Shown one piece after another: positions 40,441 to 51,020 of a stretch of 64,000 bases of DNA. Source of the stretch: Bifidobacterium breve (GTDB taxonomy: Bacteria > Actinomycetota > Actinomycetes > Nanopelagicales > Nanopelagicaceae); NCBI GenBank assembly GCA_945885625.1, contig CAMCYS010000001.1:248001-312000 (forward strand), read 5' to 3'. The first letter of the stretch is position 1; every line of letters starts with the position of its first letter. Under the pieces are notes generated by a model, which was not told the origin of the DNA, did no database searches, and saw only the letters and a program-made list of their open reading frames with translations. A program made the translations under genes and the position numbers.

Positions 40441-41793
40441 ATGACGACTCCGATTAATGATCCAGATAAGCAAGCTTCGGTAAGTGCGGCAGATCGCAAA
40501 TATGTCTTTCATTCGTGGTCGGCCCAAGGCGCAATTGCTCCGATGCCAATTGCTAGTGGTTCAGGTTCTCGGTTTTGGGATCATGCCGGCAAGGTTTATT
40601 TAGATTTTTCATCTCAATTGGTCTTTACGAATATTGGTCATCAACACCCAAAAGTCATTAAGGCAATCCAAGAACAGGCTGAAGTCTTAACAACTATTGC
40701 GCCACAACATGCCAATGATGCTCGTAACGAAGCGGCACAGCGCATAGTCGAGCTAGCTGGCTCTAACTTCGCCAAAGTTTTCTTTACTAATGCGGGTGCT
40801 GATGCCATTGAAAATGCGATTCGCATGGCACGTATGCACACCCATAAGCACAAAGTACTTTCGACTTATCGTTCTTATCATGGAAATACCGGAGCTGCGA
40901 TAAATGCAACAGGCGATCCACGTAGATTTCCAAATGAGTTTGCTTTTGGTCACGTGCATTTCTGGGGTCCATATCTTTATCGCACAGCATTTTGGGCTAA
41001 AGACGAAGCCGAGGAGTGTAGGCGCGCACTAGAGCATCTAGAGCAAACTATTATCTTTGAAGGTCCAAATACCATCGCGGCAGTTTTGCTCGAATCAGTA
41101 CCAGGTACCGCAGGTGTCTTAATGCCACCAAAGGGATATCTCGAAGGTGTTCGTGCGCTCTGCGACAAATACAATATTTTATGGATTGCCGATGAAGTTA
41201 TGTCCGGCTTTGGTCGAACTGGAAAATGGTTTGCCTACCAGCACAGTCAAGCTGTGCCAGATCTAATTACTTTTGCTAAAGGTGTTACCTCGGGCTATAT
41301 CCAACTCGGTGGTGTGGTAATTAGTGAGCCCGTTTCAAAAACATTTGATGAGCGAGTATTTGCTGGTGGCCTCACATATATGGGCCACCCATTAGCGTGC
41401 GCTACTGCGGTAGCAACGATCGATGTTATGAAGGAAGAAAAAATGTTAGAAAACGCCACCATGATTGGCGAGAAAGTCTTGGGGCCAGGGTTACTCGAAT
41501 TAGCTAAGAAACATAAGGTTATTGGTGATATTCGTGGCGCTGGAGTTTTCTGGGGCGTCGACCTAGTTAGTGATCGCGCAACCCACGAACCACTTGCACC
41601 ATATGGCGCTTCGAGCCCGGCGATGAATGAGTTAGTCGCGGCATGTAAGAAAAATGGTCTAATGCCATTTAATAACTTCAACCGAATACATCTATGCCCA
41701 CCATGCAATATCTCAGTTGAGGATGCCCAACTAGGTCTTGAGATTTTGGATAACTCTTTGACTGAGATCGCTAAGTACTACACCGGCGCTTAA
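40441..41793 (+). CDS. Class III aminotransferase (omega-amino acid/beta-alanine:pyruvate type)
   Basis: IADEVMSGFGRTGKWFAYQH, PLP-Lys in TFAKGVTSGY. Confidence 0.9.
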   Translation: MTTPINDPDKQASVSAADRKYVFHSWSAQGAIAPMPIASGSGSRFWDHAGKVYLDFSSQLVFTNIGHQHPKVIKAIQEQAEVLTTIAPQHANDARNEAAQRIVELAGSNFAKVFFTNAGADAIENAIRMARMHTHKHKVLSTYRSYHGNTGAAINATGDPRRFPNEFAFGHVHFWGPYLYRTAFWAKDEAEECRRALEHLEQTIIFEGPNTIAAVLLESVPGTAGVLMPPKGYLEGVRALCDKYNILWIADEVMSGFGRTGKWFAYQHSQAVPDLITFAKGVTSGYIQLGGVVISEPVSKTFDERVFAGGLTYMGHPLACATAVATIDVMKEEKMLENATMIGEKVLGPGLLELAKKHKVIGDIRGAGVFWGVDLVSDRATHEPLAPYGASSPAMNELVAACKKNGLMPFNNFNRIHLCPPCNISVEDAQLGLEILDNSLTEIAKYYTGA

Positions 41794-41812
41794 AACCTTG
41801 TTTGATCAACTT

Positions 41813-43420
41813 TTAAGCTGTTGGGGTTACTAAGTATTGCGAGTATGCAGAAAGCGTTAAGAAGGTTGGGAAGTGATCTTCGTCCAAACAAATTTGGCGG
41901 AAGATAGTCACAGCGTCATCAAAACGATCATCTGCATGGCGCTCAAGCCCATTCAAGATGTCAAAGATAAGTTGCTCGACGAGCCCATGAGTGATGTGCG
42001 TTCCTTCGCGAGTAATAACTTCATAGCGAATCCATTGCCAAATCTGTGATCGGCTAATTTCAGCTGTCGCCACATCTTCCATTAGGTTGTCAATCGCAAC
42101 TGCGCCAGTACCGCGTAGCCAAGATTCAATGTAGCGAAGCCCCACTGCCACATTTGTGCGCAGTCCTGCATCGGTGACATCTCCACCAAATGATTTAATA
42201 TCTAGCAGTTGATCAGGCGTAACTTGAACATCATCACGCAGACGATCTACTTGATTTGGTTTGGCCCCTAGAACTGCGTCGAATTCGGCTTGCGCAACTG
42301 GAATCAGATCAGGGTGAGCAACCCAAGTTCCATCGAAGCCATCTGCAGCTTCGCGAGCTTTATCGGCTTTAACCGCTTCAAGGGCTCGCTCGGTAACTTC
42401 TTGATCTCGGCGATTAGGGATAAATGCACTCATGCCGCCAATGGCATGTGCCTTTCGCTTATGACAAGTGGATACCAACAGCTCGGTATATGCCCGCATA
42501 AATGGCACCGTCATTGTTATCTGAGCCCGATCAGGCGTAATGAACTGGCGGCCAGAGCCAGCAAAGTTTTTAATGATTGAGAAGATGTAATCCCAGCGAC
42601 CGGCATTTAGACCAGCACAGTGATCACGAAGTTCCCAAAGAATTTCTTCCATCTCAAAGGCAGCTGGAATTGTTTCAATTAGGACAGTTGCGCGAATAGT
42701 GCCAAATGGAATTTCTAGCCGCTCTTCGGCATAAGTGAAAATGTTGTTCCACAATTGCGCCTCGGCATGTGATTCAATTTTGGCCAGATAGAAATATGGC
42801 CCCGCTCCACGAGCGATTAGCTCTTTTGCGTTGTGGAAGAAGTAGAGACCGAAGTCAACTAGTCCACCAACTGTTGGACGCGGGCGATCTTCTTGATCTA
42901 CAAATAGCAAGTGCTTTTCAACTAAGTGCCAACCGCGTGGGCGCATAACAATTGTGGGCGGATTTTCGGCTGTGATTGAATAAACCTTGTCGCCTGAATC
43001 AAAAGTGAGTTGTCTGCGAATTGCATCGTAGAGCGAAATCTGTCCCCCGATAATGTTTTCCCAAGTTGGGCTAGTGGCATCTTCTAAATCTGCTAGCCAA
43101 ACTTTGGCACCAGAGTTCATGGCATTACATGTCATCTTCGGATCAGTTGGGCCAGTGATTTCAACCCGACGATCCTCGAGTCCTGGGCCAGGTCCTGCCA
43201 CATGCCAGCCTTCATCCTCGCGGATGTGAGCGGTTGATTTAAGAAATGTTGGGCGGCGACCGTTTGTAAAGTGGTTGCGGTTGACCAATCTATGTGCCAA
43301 TAAATCACTTCGAGTACCGGCAAATAGTTCATGAAGTTCGGTTACAAATGCCAATGCATCGGTTGTCAGAATTTCGTTAAAGCGTGGGTGCATCTTGCCC
43401 GCAATTGCTATATGTGACAT
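41813..43420 (-). CDS. aceB: Malate synthase A
   Basis: ATVLIETIPAAFEMEEILWELRDHCAGLNAGRWDYIFS. Confidence 0.96.
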   Translation of the reverse strand: MSHIAIAGKMHPRFNEILTTDALAFVTELHELFAGTRSDLLAHRLVNRNHFTNGRRPTFLKSTAHIREDEGWHVAGPGPGLEDRRVEITGPTDPKMTCNAMNSGAKVWLADLEDATSPTWENIIGGQISLYDAIRRQLTFDSGDKVYSITAENPPTIVMRPRGWHLVEKHLLFVDQEDRPRPTVGGLVDFGLYFFHNAKELIARGAGPYFYLAKIESHAEAQLWNNIFTYAEERLEIPFGTIRATVLIETIPAAFEMEEILWELRDHCAGLNAGRWDYIFSIIKNFAGSGRQFITPDRAQITMTVPFMRAYTELLVSTCHKRKAHAIGGMSAFIPNRRDQEVTERALEAVKADKAREAADGFDGTWVAHPDLIPVAQAEFDAVLGAKPNQVDRLRDDVQVTPDQLLDIKSFGGDVTDAGLRTNVAVGLRYIESWLRGTGAVAIDNLMEDVATAEISRSQIWQWIRYEVITREGTHITHGLVEQLIFDILNGLERHADDRFDDAVTIFRQICLDEDHFPTFLTLSAYSQYLVTPTA

Positions 43421-43449
43421 TTAATTCTCCTTTGAATTAGTTTTAAAAT

Positions 43450-44739
43450 TTAGTGAAACTGTTCGTTCTCAGTTGATCCGGCTAAGGCCAAGGTGGCACT
43501 GAGTGGATTTAGCGCGGTAGAAATGGCATCAAAGTAACCGGTGCCTACTTCACGCTGATGTTTAGTTGCGGTGTAACCATCTGCTTCGCTCGCAAATTCA
43601 GCTTCTTGTAACTCAACGTATGCGCTCATGCCGCGAGACTTATATCCCTTTGCCAAATTAAACATGGAGTGATTAAGGGCATGGAAGCCAGCAAGTGTTA
43701 TGAATTGGAACTTGTAACCAAGAGCAGCTAAATCAGCTTGGAAAGTTGCAATCTGGGCATCGTTTAGGTGACGCTTCCAATTAAATGATGGTGAGCAATT
43801 GTAGGCCAGCATTTTGCCAGGAAACTTTGCATGTAGTGCAGCTGCGAATTCTCGCGCTAACGCTAAGTCTGGTTCGCCAGTTTCAACCCAAATCAAGTCG
43901 GCATACTCGGCAAAAGCTAGACCTCGAGTTATTACGGCATGCAAGCCTGGCTTTACGCGATAGAAACCTTCACTAGTGCGCTCTCCTGTTGCATATTGTG
44001 CATCGCGTGAGTCGATATCAGAGGTAATTAAGTCAGCAGCCAACGCATCGGTGCGCGCAATAATTATCGTGTCAACTCCAGCAACATCGGCTGCCAGTCG
44101 CGCAGCATTTAGCGTTCTAACATGTTGTTGAGTTGGAATCAAAACTTTCCCACCTAGGTGACCACACTTCTTTTCCGAAGCAAGTTGATCTTCCCAGTGC
44201 ACGCCGGCAGCTCCAGCTTGAATCATTGATTTCATAAGTTCGTAGGCATTTAGTGGGCCACCAAAACCAGCTTCAGCATCAGCAACGATTGGGGCTAGCC
44301 AATCAATGCTGGCCGCACCTTCAACACGTTCTACTTGATCGGCGCGCATAAGTGCGTTGTTAATGCGACGCACAACTGCAGGTACCGAGTTAACGGGATA
44401 CAAGCTTTGGTCTGGGTAAGTCTGACCAGAAAGGTTGGCATCGCCAGCTACTTGCCAACCGGAAAGATAGATCGCCTTTAGGCCGGCTTTAACTTGCTGA
44501 ACTGCCTGATTGCCGGTTAGCGCGCCAAGGGCGGGAACCCACTTTTCGGTATGAAGGAGATCCCAGAGGTTTTCAGCCCCACGCTTGGCCAGGGTCGAAT
44601 CTTCAGTAATTGAGCCCCTTAAGCGCACCACATCTTCGGCGGTGTAATCACGCTTAATGCCTGCCCAGCGAGGGTTGGTATCCCACTCTTTTTGCAGTTC
44701 TTCTGCGGTCTGGGTATTACTTCCGATACGGCTTTTCAT
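43450..44739 (-). CDS. aceA: Isocitrate lyase
   Basis: [11 protein letters not shown] signature; start at [19 protein letters not shown], downstream of ORF-track start 45012. Confidence 0.95.
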   Translation of the reverse strand: MKSRIGSNTQTAEELQKEWDTNPRWAGIKRDYTAEDVVRLRGSITEDSTLAKRGAENLWDLLHTEKWVPALGALTGNQAVQQVKAGLKAIYLSGWQVAGDANLSGQTYPDQSLYPVNSVPAVVRRINNALMRADQVERVEGAASIDWLAPIVADAEAGFGGPLNAYELMKSMIQAGAAGVHWEDQLASEKKCGHLGGKVLIPTQQHVRTLNAARLAADVAGVDTIIIARTDALAADLITSDIDSRDAQYATGERTSEGFYRVKPGLHAVITRGLAFAEYADLIWVETGEPDLALAREFAAALHAKFPGKMLAYNCSPSFNWKRHLNDAQIATFQADLAALGYKFQFITLAGFHALNHSMFNLAKGYKSRGMSAYVELQEAEFASEADGYTATKHQREVGTGYFDAISTALNPLSATLALAGSTENEQFH

Positions 44740-44908
44740 AAACAACTCCCTAGTAGGTCTGAAAAAGCAAGGGTTTTTGTGCCTTTTGCTCTGTAGGACT
44801 GAGTATTGGGTACTGAATCTAGGTTTGCACGGGTTCTTTGACAGAATAAATTCAATATTTCTATTTATTAGAACTTCCGTAATTCTGCTGCCCGTGAGAG
44901 CATTATTT

Positions 44909-46354
44909 ATGAGCACTCTAGAAGAGGAATTCGACCCGCTAGTTGTTGGACGCAGGATTCGAGAACTTCGTACAAAAAAAGGAATGAACCTTGAGGTACT
45001 TGCCCGCGCCATAGAGCGTGCTCCTTCACAAGTGTCGGCAATTGAGAATGGAAAACGTGCCCCACAAATTCAGCAGTTGCAGAAAATCGCAAATGCACTT
45101 GGCGTTACTTTGAATCATTTGTTAAGTGCCGAGAAATTGAGCGAGCGTTCTGCAAATGAACTAGAGATTGAACGTGCGCAACGTAGCGGTCTTTACGCTT
45201 CACTTGGTTTACCAGATGCCTACATTGGTAAAACTGTTAGTAACAATATTTTAGACATCATTCTTGGCTTACAGCGCGAAGTTGAAAGATTGCATCTACA
45301 AAGATCTGCAACACCTGAAGAAGCGCGTCGCGCAAACTTAGAACTGCGCAAAGAGATGCGCAGAATCAATAATTACTTCCCAGACCTAGAAGAAGAAGCG
45401 CGCAATCTCTTGGCAAAGATTGATCACACTTCGGGGCCGCTTTCTGAGCGCCTCACAGCAGAGCTAGCTAATGAATTAGGTTTTACTCTGCACTACACGC
45501 AAGATTTACCGGCATCTACCAGAGTAATTACTGATGAAAAGCATGGTCGCATATATTTACCAATGCGCCGCGAAGGCCGAGATGCACGAACTATTCTGTT
45601 ACAAGCTTTGGCTGGCCATGTGCTTAAACATGAAGCACCACAGGATTACGGTGACTACTTGTCACAACGCGTTCTAACCAACTATTTGGCAGGTGCCTTG
45701 TTGATGCCAGAATCAAGTGCTGTTGCTTTTCTCCAAGCCGCTAAAACTAAATGTGAGCTATCTGTTGAAGACTTACGTGATCACTTTGGTGTCAGTTATG
45801 AAACTGCAGCTCACAGATTTACAAATTTAGCTACGGTCCATCTCGATCTGCCCGTTCACTTCTTAAAAGTCCACGAAAGTGGCGCAATTTCTAAGGCATA
45901 CGAGAACGACAATGTAACCTTTCCTTCCGATGTATTTGGCTCTGTTGAAGGCCAAATAGTCTGTCGCAACTGGAGTGCGCGCCGGGTGTTTACGATTGAA
46001 GATCGATTTACGCCTTACTACCAGTACACCGATAAGCCCGTTGGTACCTACTGGTGCACCTCGAGAATTGAAAATAGCGATCAAGGTCAATTCTCGGTTA
46101 GCGTTGGCACAAAATTTGAAACCGTTAAATACTTTAGAGGCAGAGCTTCAACTACTCGCTACAAATCAAGCTGTCCTGATCCTTCATGCTGCAGGCACGC
46201 ACCGGCCGAACTTGAAGATAAGTGGGGCGGAATGATTAGGCCAACACCTAAATTGAACTCGAGCCTGCTAGCTGCGATTCCCCAAAATGGATTTCTCGGT
46301 ATCGAGCATCGTGAAGTTCTGGAGTTCCTGGAAGGGCAGCGTGACTCCTCCTAG
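44909..46354 (+). CDS. ramB: XRE-family regulator, RamB / short-chain fatty acyl regulator type
   Basis: [26 protein letters not shown], IrrE-like and C-terminal zinc domain; divergent from aceA. Confidence 0.85.
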   Translation: MSTLEEEFDPLVVGRRIRELRTKKGMNLEVLARAIERAPSQVSAIENGKRAPQIQQLQKIANALGVTLNHLLSAEKLSERSANELEIERAQRSGLYASLGLPDAYIGKTVSNNILDIILGLQREVERLHLQRSATPEEARRANLELRKEMRRINNYFPDLEEEARNLLAKIDHTSGPLSERLTAELANELGFTLHYTQDLPASTRVITDEKHGRIYLPMRREGRDARTILLQALAGHVLKHEAPQDYGDYLSQRVLTNYLAGALLMPESSAVAFLQAAKTKCELSVEDLRDHFGVSYETAAHRFTNLATVHLDLPVHFLKVHESGAISKAYENDNVTFPSDVFGSVEGQIVCRNWSARRVFTIEDRFTPYYQYTDKPVGTYWCTSRIENSDQGQFSVSVGTKFETVKYFRGRASTTRYKSSCPDPSCCRHAPAELEDKWGGMIRPTPKLNSSLLAAIPQNGFLGIEHREVLEFLEGQRDSS

Positions 46355-46383
46355 GCGGACTGAGTAAATGGCCGGTTGCCAGA

Positions 46384-47208
46384 CTACTTAACCGCACCGG
46401 CTGAGATGCCAGAAATAAATTGCTTCTGCAAAATCAAGTAGAAAATCACAATTGGAATTACGGCAAGAACTAGCCCAGCCATCGCCTGTCCATATTCAAT
46501 CGAGTACTGACCATAGAAGAGATAGGTTGAAAGCGGCAGAGTCTGACTCTCATTAGTAAGTACTAGGCGTGGCAATAAGAAGTCATTCCAAATCCAGAGC
46601 GCATTGATAATCGCGACTGTTGCCGTAACTGGACGCATCATCGGAAAAATAATTCGCCAAAATGCGACCATATCGGAGGCTCCATCGATTGAAGCCGCCT
46701 CATCAATCTCGGTCGGGATATTGGAAATAAAGCCGTGATAAAGGAATGTGGACAGGGCAACACCGAAGCCAATATAGAAAAAGATCAGCGCACCACGATT
46801 GTTCCAAGAGACAAATTGAGCAAATCGGGCCATAAATGGAATCATCAAAGCCTGGAATGGCACAATCATCGAAGCAACAAGTATCAAGAAAATATATTTA
46901 GAAAGTTTTGTTTTTGTGCGCGCCAAGTAATATGCCAACATTGAAGAAAAGATGATCAGTAGTGAAACGCTAAAGAATGTAATAATGATTGAATTTGTCA
47001 AAGATCTAAAGAAATTCATCTTGGTATACGCTTGTTGAAAATTTTCCCAAGTTATCTGAACAGGTATAGCGAGTGGGTTTTCCAGAATGTCATATTTAAG
47101 CTTGAGCGAATTTACAAAGACTAAGAAAAACGGGAAGACATAGGCAAAAGCCAAGGTAAAGCCAACAATAAAGGTGGCGCGCTTGCCCCACCGTGCACGT
47201 GTTTTCAT
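46384..47208 (-). CDS. Sugar ABC transporter permease (MalG type)
   Basis: EAA loop EIDEAASIDGASDMVAFWRIIFPMM. Confidence 0.93.
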   Translation of the reverse strand: MKTRARWGKRATFIVGFTLAFAYVFPFFLVFVNSLKLKYDILENPLAIPVQITWENFQQAYTKMNFFRSLTNSIIITFFSVSLLIIFSSMLAYYLARTKTKLSKYIFLILVASMIVPFQALMIPFMARFAQFVSWNNRGALIFFYIGFGVALSTFLYHGFISNIPTEIDEAASIDGASDMVAFWRIIFPMMRPVTATVAIINALWIWNDFLLPRLVLTNESQTLPLSTYLFYGQYSIEYGQAMAGLVLAVIPIVIFYLILQKQFISGISAGAVK

Positions 47209-48074
47209 CGCTGCACTTCGTATCTCTTTGATACGGAAACTTGAACAAGAGCGGCAAGTGCCACAATTAAGAACATTACGACCGCCTTAGATTGACCAGT
47301 GCCGAAGTTTCCATTAGCGAAAGCATCTTGGAAGATGTGCAGGGAAATCAGCTCGGTAGTACGGAAAGGTCCCCCACCGGTTAGCGCCACGTTGACGTCA
47401 TAAGCCATAAAGCCACCTCGCAGCGTTAAAAAGAGCGCAATAGTAAAGGCCTGGGCCATCAATGGAATTTTGATTGTAAATAGGGTTCGAAGTGGTGAGG
47501 CGCCATCAATTTGCGAAGCCTCAAGGACATCAGTTTCGATCGAAACTAGCCCCGTTATGTAAACAATCATCATGTAGCCAGATGATTGCCAAACCGTGAC
47601 GATGATGAGTGCCCAGAAAGCCTTATTCGTGTCCTGTAACCAAGACTGCTTGAAGAGTTCCCAATCATATTTATTTGCAAGTGCAACCAGTGCGCTATTA
47701 AAAATAAACTGCCAAATCACACCGAGGACGACGCCGCCGACTAAATTCGGCACAAAGAAAAAGGTTCGAAGAAAGTTTTTGCTTCGTAATTGAGATGTGA
47801 CTATTAATGCGAGACCAAATGCAACCGCATTGACTAAAATCAAAGAGACAACCACAAAGAGGGCGGTAAATCTAAGGGTTGACCAAAAAGTTGGGTCTTG
47901 AAATGACTTTGTATAGTTACTGAATCCAACTAATTTTGTAGTTTCAAATCCATCCCAATCCGTAAAGGTATAATAGGCACCATTTACAAAAGGAACTACT
48001 AGAACAACGGAAAAAATAGCGAGTGGGATGCCAGCAAATTTAATGAATTTCTTCATAGCTCGCGCTGATTTCAC
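47205..48074 (-). CDS. Sugar ABC transporter permease (MalF type)
   Basis: EAA loop LEASQIDGASPLRTLFTIKIP. Confidence 0.93.
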   Translation of the reverse strand: MKSARAMKKFIKFAGIPLAIFSVVLVVPFVNGAYYTFTDWDGFETTKLVGFSNYTKSFQDPTFWSTLRFTALFVVVSLILVNAVAFGLALIVTSQLRSKNFLRTFFFVPNLVGGVVLGVIWQFIFNSALVALANKYDWELFKQSWLQDTNKAFWALIIVTVWQSSGYMMIVYITGLVSIETDVLEASQIDGASPLRTLFTIKIPLMAQAFTIALFLTLRGGFMAYDVNVALTGGGPFRTTELISLHIFQDAFANGNFGTGQSKAVVMFLIVALAALVQVSVSKRYEVQR

Positions 48075-48096
48075 TCAGTTCCCCTAATTCTTAAGA

Positions 48097-48138
48097 AAAA
48101 TCATCCTGAGGCGAGGAGACCCGCCTCAGGATGATTTT
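48097..48138 (-). terminator. Strong intra-operon hairpin between substrate-binding protein and permease genes
   Basis: AAAATCATCCTGAGGCG...CGCCTCAGGATGATTTT, 17-bp stem followed by T-rich on either strand. Confidence 0.85.
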
Positions 48139-48175
48139 ATCTATTTTTTATTAACCTGAAAATGGTTGTGCGAAA

Positions 48176-49510
48176 TTACTTCGCTGCTCCACGCCAAGTC
48201 TTTACTGAATCTTTCCATGCATCTTGAATCGCCTTTGCAAGGTCAGCGGAACTGATCTTGTCGGTGAAGTACTGCTGCATAGATACCTTTCCAACTGTCT
48301 CTTGGAGGCCTGCTGGGTAGTAGGTGTTGATCCAATCAAGTGTCTTGCCACCATCAACATACTTCGCGATATCACGAGACATGCTTGTAGCTGGCTGAAC
48401 CTTGAAGCCCTTGTACACAGGTATGAAGCCCATTCCGCCTTCTGTTACAGGGTCAGCAACGAAGCGCTGTCCTGTAGAAGATGTGTAGAGCCATGTTAAG
48501 AAGTCAACTGCACCATTGCGCTCAGCCTTTGTTGACTGCTTCGCATCGATCATGAAATAGCCAGGTACGCCGACAGGAATTGAATCATTTCCATAAGTCT
48601 TCGCATTTGTGCTAATTGGAAGAGGCATGATTCCGAAATCAGTTCCCTTTGCGGCTGTCATCAAGTTTGGCTCTGTCCAGTTACCTTGGAACATGAATCC
48701 GTAATCTCCGCTTGCAAGGTTTGCGATTGAAGCATCGTATTCTGTATCGGTTAGGTTAACTGTTGATCCGTTGTACTTCTTAAGAAGATCGTAAGTTGCT
48801 AGCCAGTTCTTGAAGACAGGATCTTTTGAAAGATCTTTCTTACCATCTGAAAGGGCATCAAGTACAGCTAGACGTGCTTCACGAGTTTTACCGGCATTTG
48901 CGTGGAAAATATTTGTGAAGTGTGCGCCTAATGACCACCAAATAGCTGAGAAGTGAATTGCTTTCTTGCCATTTGACTGAACTTTCTTGAATGCAGCTTC
49001 TAGGTCTGTACGTGTCTTGATCTTTGTAACATCAATACCCGCAGCTTTGATGACCTTCTTGTTATAGAGCAGACCGAATGCTTCTGCAGTTGATGGGACA
49101 CCAACTTGCTTTCCGCCAACATTTGCTGCTGCAAGAAGACCTGGAGATACCAGCTTTACAAGCTTTGTACCTTTCCAGTTCATGACCTTGTCAGCCATGT
49201 CAGGAATTTCTTGAAGTGTGTACATGATCGTTGGCGCATTATTTGCCGCATACATAGGTGTTACGTTCTGAAGGAATGTGATATTGCGATCACCTGGGAT
49301 TGACTTGAGTGTGTAGCAGTTTTGGCTCTTGTTGTAAGTAGCTACTGCTGCCAAGAACTGATCTTGGATTTCAGGCTTGATTGTTCCAAGCATTGTGACT
49401 GTAGTCTTCTTGGTACAAGTTGCTGCTGTTGCTGAAGGCAACGCAACTGTTACCGAAAGAGCAACAGATGAAGCAAGGAGCCATGCTCCAAGTTTCATTT
49501 TCTTCGACAT
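48176..49510 (-). CDS. Sugar ABC transporter substrate-binding protein
   Basis: Signal peptide MSKKMKLGAWLLASSVALSVTVALPSATAA, SBP family 1; start moved from 49567. Confidence 0.92.
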   Translation of the reverse strand: MSKKMKLGAWLLASSVALSVTVALPSATAATCTKKTTVTMLGTIKPEIQDQFLAAVATYNKSQNCYTLKSIPGDRNITFLQNVTPMYAANNAPTIMYTLQEIPDMADKVMNWKGTKLVKLVSPGLLAAANVGGKQVGVPSTAEAFGLLYNKKVIKAAGIDVTKIKTRTDLEAAFKKVQSNGKKAIHFSAIWWSLGAHFTNIFHANAGKTREARLAVLDALSDGKKDLSKDPVFKNWLATYDLLKKYNGSTVNLTDTEYDASIANLASGDYGFMFQGNWTEPNLMTAAKGTDFGIMPLPISTNAKTYGNDSIPVGVPGYFMIDAKQSTKAERNGAVDFLTWLYTSSTGQRFVADPVTEGGMGFIPVYKGFKVQPATSMSRDIAKYVDGGKTLDWINTYYPAGLQETVGKVSMQQYFTDKISSADLAKAIQDAWKDSVKTWRGAAK

Positions 49511-49618
49511 GAAGTTTCCTTTCGAAAGGGGTACGCACGACACGTGGGGTGCCTTGCAGGTAGGCAAAAAAGTACTAGGCGGGCACTGTCATTTAAAGCA
49601 AAAAGTGATTAAATCAGG

Positions 49619-49674
49619 TAACGCTTTGCGTAAGATTTAGAGGACTTTTTACAGTTTTTTACAGGTTTTTACAG
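49619..49674 (-). promoter_or_regulatory. Candidate regulatory region of the SBP gene: TAACGCTTTG + three 10-bp TTTTTACAG repeats
   Basis: TAACGCTTTG at 49619; CTTTTTACAG/TTTTTTACAG/GTTTTTACAG at 49645..49674. Confidence 0.55.
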
Positions 49675-49694
49675 ATGCGCTCATGCGTAAATAG

Positions 49695-50918
49695 TCATGA
49701 AACGGTACTTATGCAGCCCCCCGGTATGAGTTCACGCGAGGTACCTAGGGGAGGAAAAACCGACAAACTGATGCTTCGCACGCCATCGGCCGTAAACAGC
49801 TCAATTGAAGAGTTATCTACCACCACTTTTAGGTGAATTTTCTGATCGATTGGCTCGTACGGTGCTTCGTAAGCGTTTATGAAAATAACTTTCCGATCAG
49901 CGTTGTAACCCACTGTGGCAAAGCCAGTTAACTCAATAGATCCTGATTCTGGAATTGCCTCGAATATCTCATAGGTTGCTTCACGGATAGGGTGTTGAGT
50001 TACAACTAATTCTCCCTGATAGTGAGTTAATCCTAGTATTCGCGGCACCGTCATCTGACAAGTCCATGGAGTTTCTGGGTGATCCTTTACGTCAAGCCAA
50101 TTAGCCATCCAGCCTATGAAGATTCGGCGGCCATTTGGTTCACTATTAAATGTCACGCCAGCGTAATTATCTTTTCCGAAATCAAGCCAACGAGGTTCGC
50201 TTGTCGAATAGAGAGGCGAAAAGTTCTCGCCATCAAAGTCGCCAACAAAATACTGAGTGCCGGATCCATAAAGGCCACCTGGGTTTAACGAGACTATAAG
50301 CACCCAGACTTCTCTCCCATTTATCTCCAGCGGGAATAAATCAGGGCATTCCCAGATGCCATTTACGGCAGCAGATGGTCCAAAATTACTCAAATGTTGC
50401 CAATTGGCTAGATCAAAGGATTTGTAGAATGAAATTTGTCTATCAAATGGCTGAGCCACACACATAATCCAATGATCCCTATATCGAAATACTTTAGGGT
50501 CACGAAAGTCTTTCTTGCCTTCATCTAGGACAGGGTTATTTTCATATTTTATGAAAGTGCGACCATTATCTGAACTTCGCGCAATACATTGTGTCTGTTG
50601 AGTGTCCGTATGGCGAGTATAAATAGCCACAATTTCATCACCGTCACTGACTGCACTGCCAGAGAAAATCGCACCATCTTCATCTTCCGCAATGGCTACA
50701 GGCAGTTCTGACCAATTCAACAAGTCTGTAGATACGGCATGCCCCCAAGACATATGCCCCCACTTAGTTCCGTAGGGATTATGCTGAAAAAATAGGTGGT
50801 ACTCACCCTTATGCCAGAGCAATCCGTTTGGATCATTAATCCAATTTTTCAGGGGAGTGAAATGAAATCTAGGACGATACTCGTTATCTAAAGACACCGG
50901 CGAAGCATAAGTGATCAC
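49695..50918 (-). CDS. GH32 beta-fructosidase / sucrose hydrolase
   Basis: WINDPNGLLWHKGEYHLFFQHNP, FRDPKVF, WECPDLF motifs. Confidence 0.95.
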   Translation of the reverse strand: MITYASPVSLDNEYRPRFHFTPLKNWINDPNGLLWHKGEYHLFFQHNPYGTKWGHMSWGHAVSTDLLNWSELPVAIAEDEDGAIFSGSAVSDGDEIVAIYTRHTDTQQTQCIARSSDNGRTFIKYENNPVLDEGKKDFRDPKVFRYRDHWIMCVAQPFDRQISFYKSFDLANWQHLSNFGPSAAVNGIWECPDLFPLEINGREVWVLIVSLNPGGLYGSGTQYFVGDFDGENFSPLYSTSEPRWLDFGKDNYAGVTFNSEPNGRRIFIGWMANWLDVKDHPETPWTCQMTVPRILGLTHYQGELVVTQHPIREATYEIFEAIPESGSIELTGFATVGYNADRKVIFINAYEAPYEPIDQKIHLKVVVDNSSIELFTADGVRSISLSVFPPLGTSRELIPGGCISTVS

Positions 50919-50952
50919 GATCGAGAAATTTATTAACGAAAGTTTTTTTTGA

Positions 50953-50978
50953 TAACGCTTTGATTACAGAATTTACAG
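50953..50978 (-). promoter_or_regulatory. Candidate regulatory region of the GH32 gene sharing TAACGCTTTG and TTACAG repeats
   Basis: TAACGCTTTG 50953..50962; TTACAG at 50964 and 50973. Confidence 0.5.
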
Positions 50979-51020
50979 AAAGGAGCAAACTGCCAAATTA
51001 TTAAGTCGAACTTGATTGAC

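Noticed and set aside
43450-45012. Full-length ORF for aceA starting at 45012
   Set aside because: N-terminal 91 aa are unlike isocitrate lyase and run through the promoter and the ramB start
44657-46354. Full-length ORF for the RamB-type regulator starting at 44657
   Set aside because: N-terminal 84 aa overlap the aceA coding start; MSTLEEEF at 44909 fits the family
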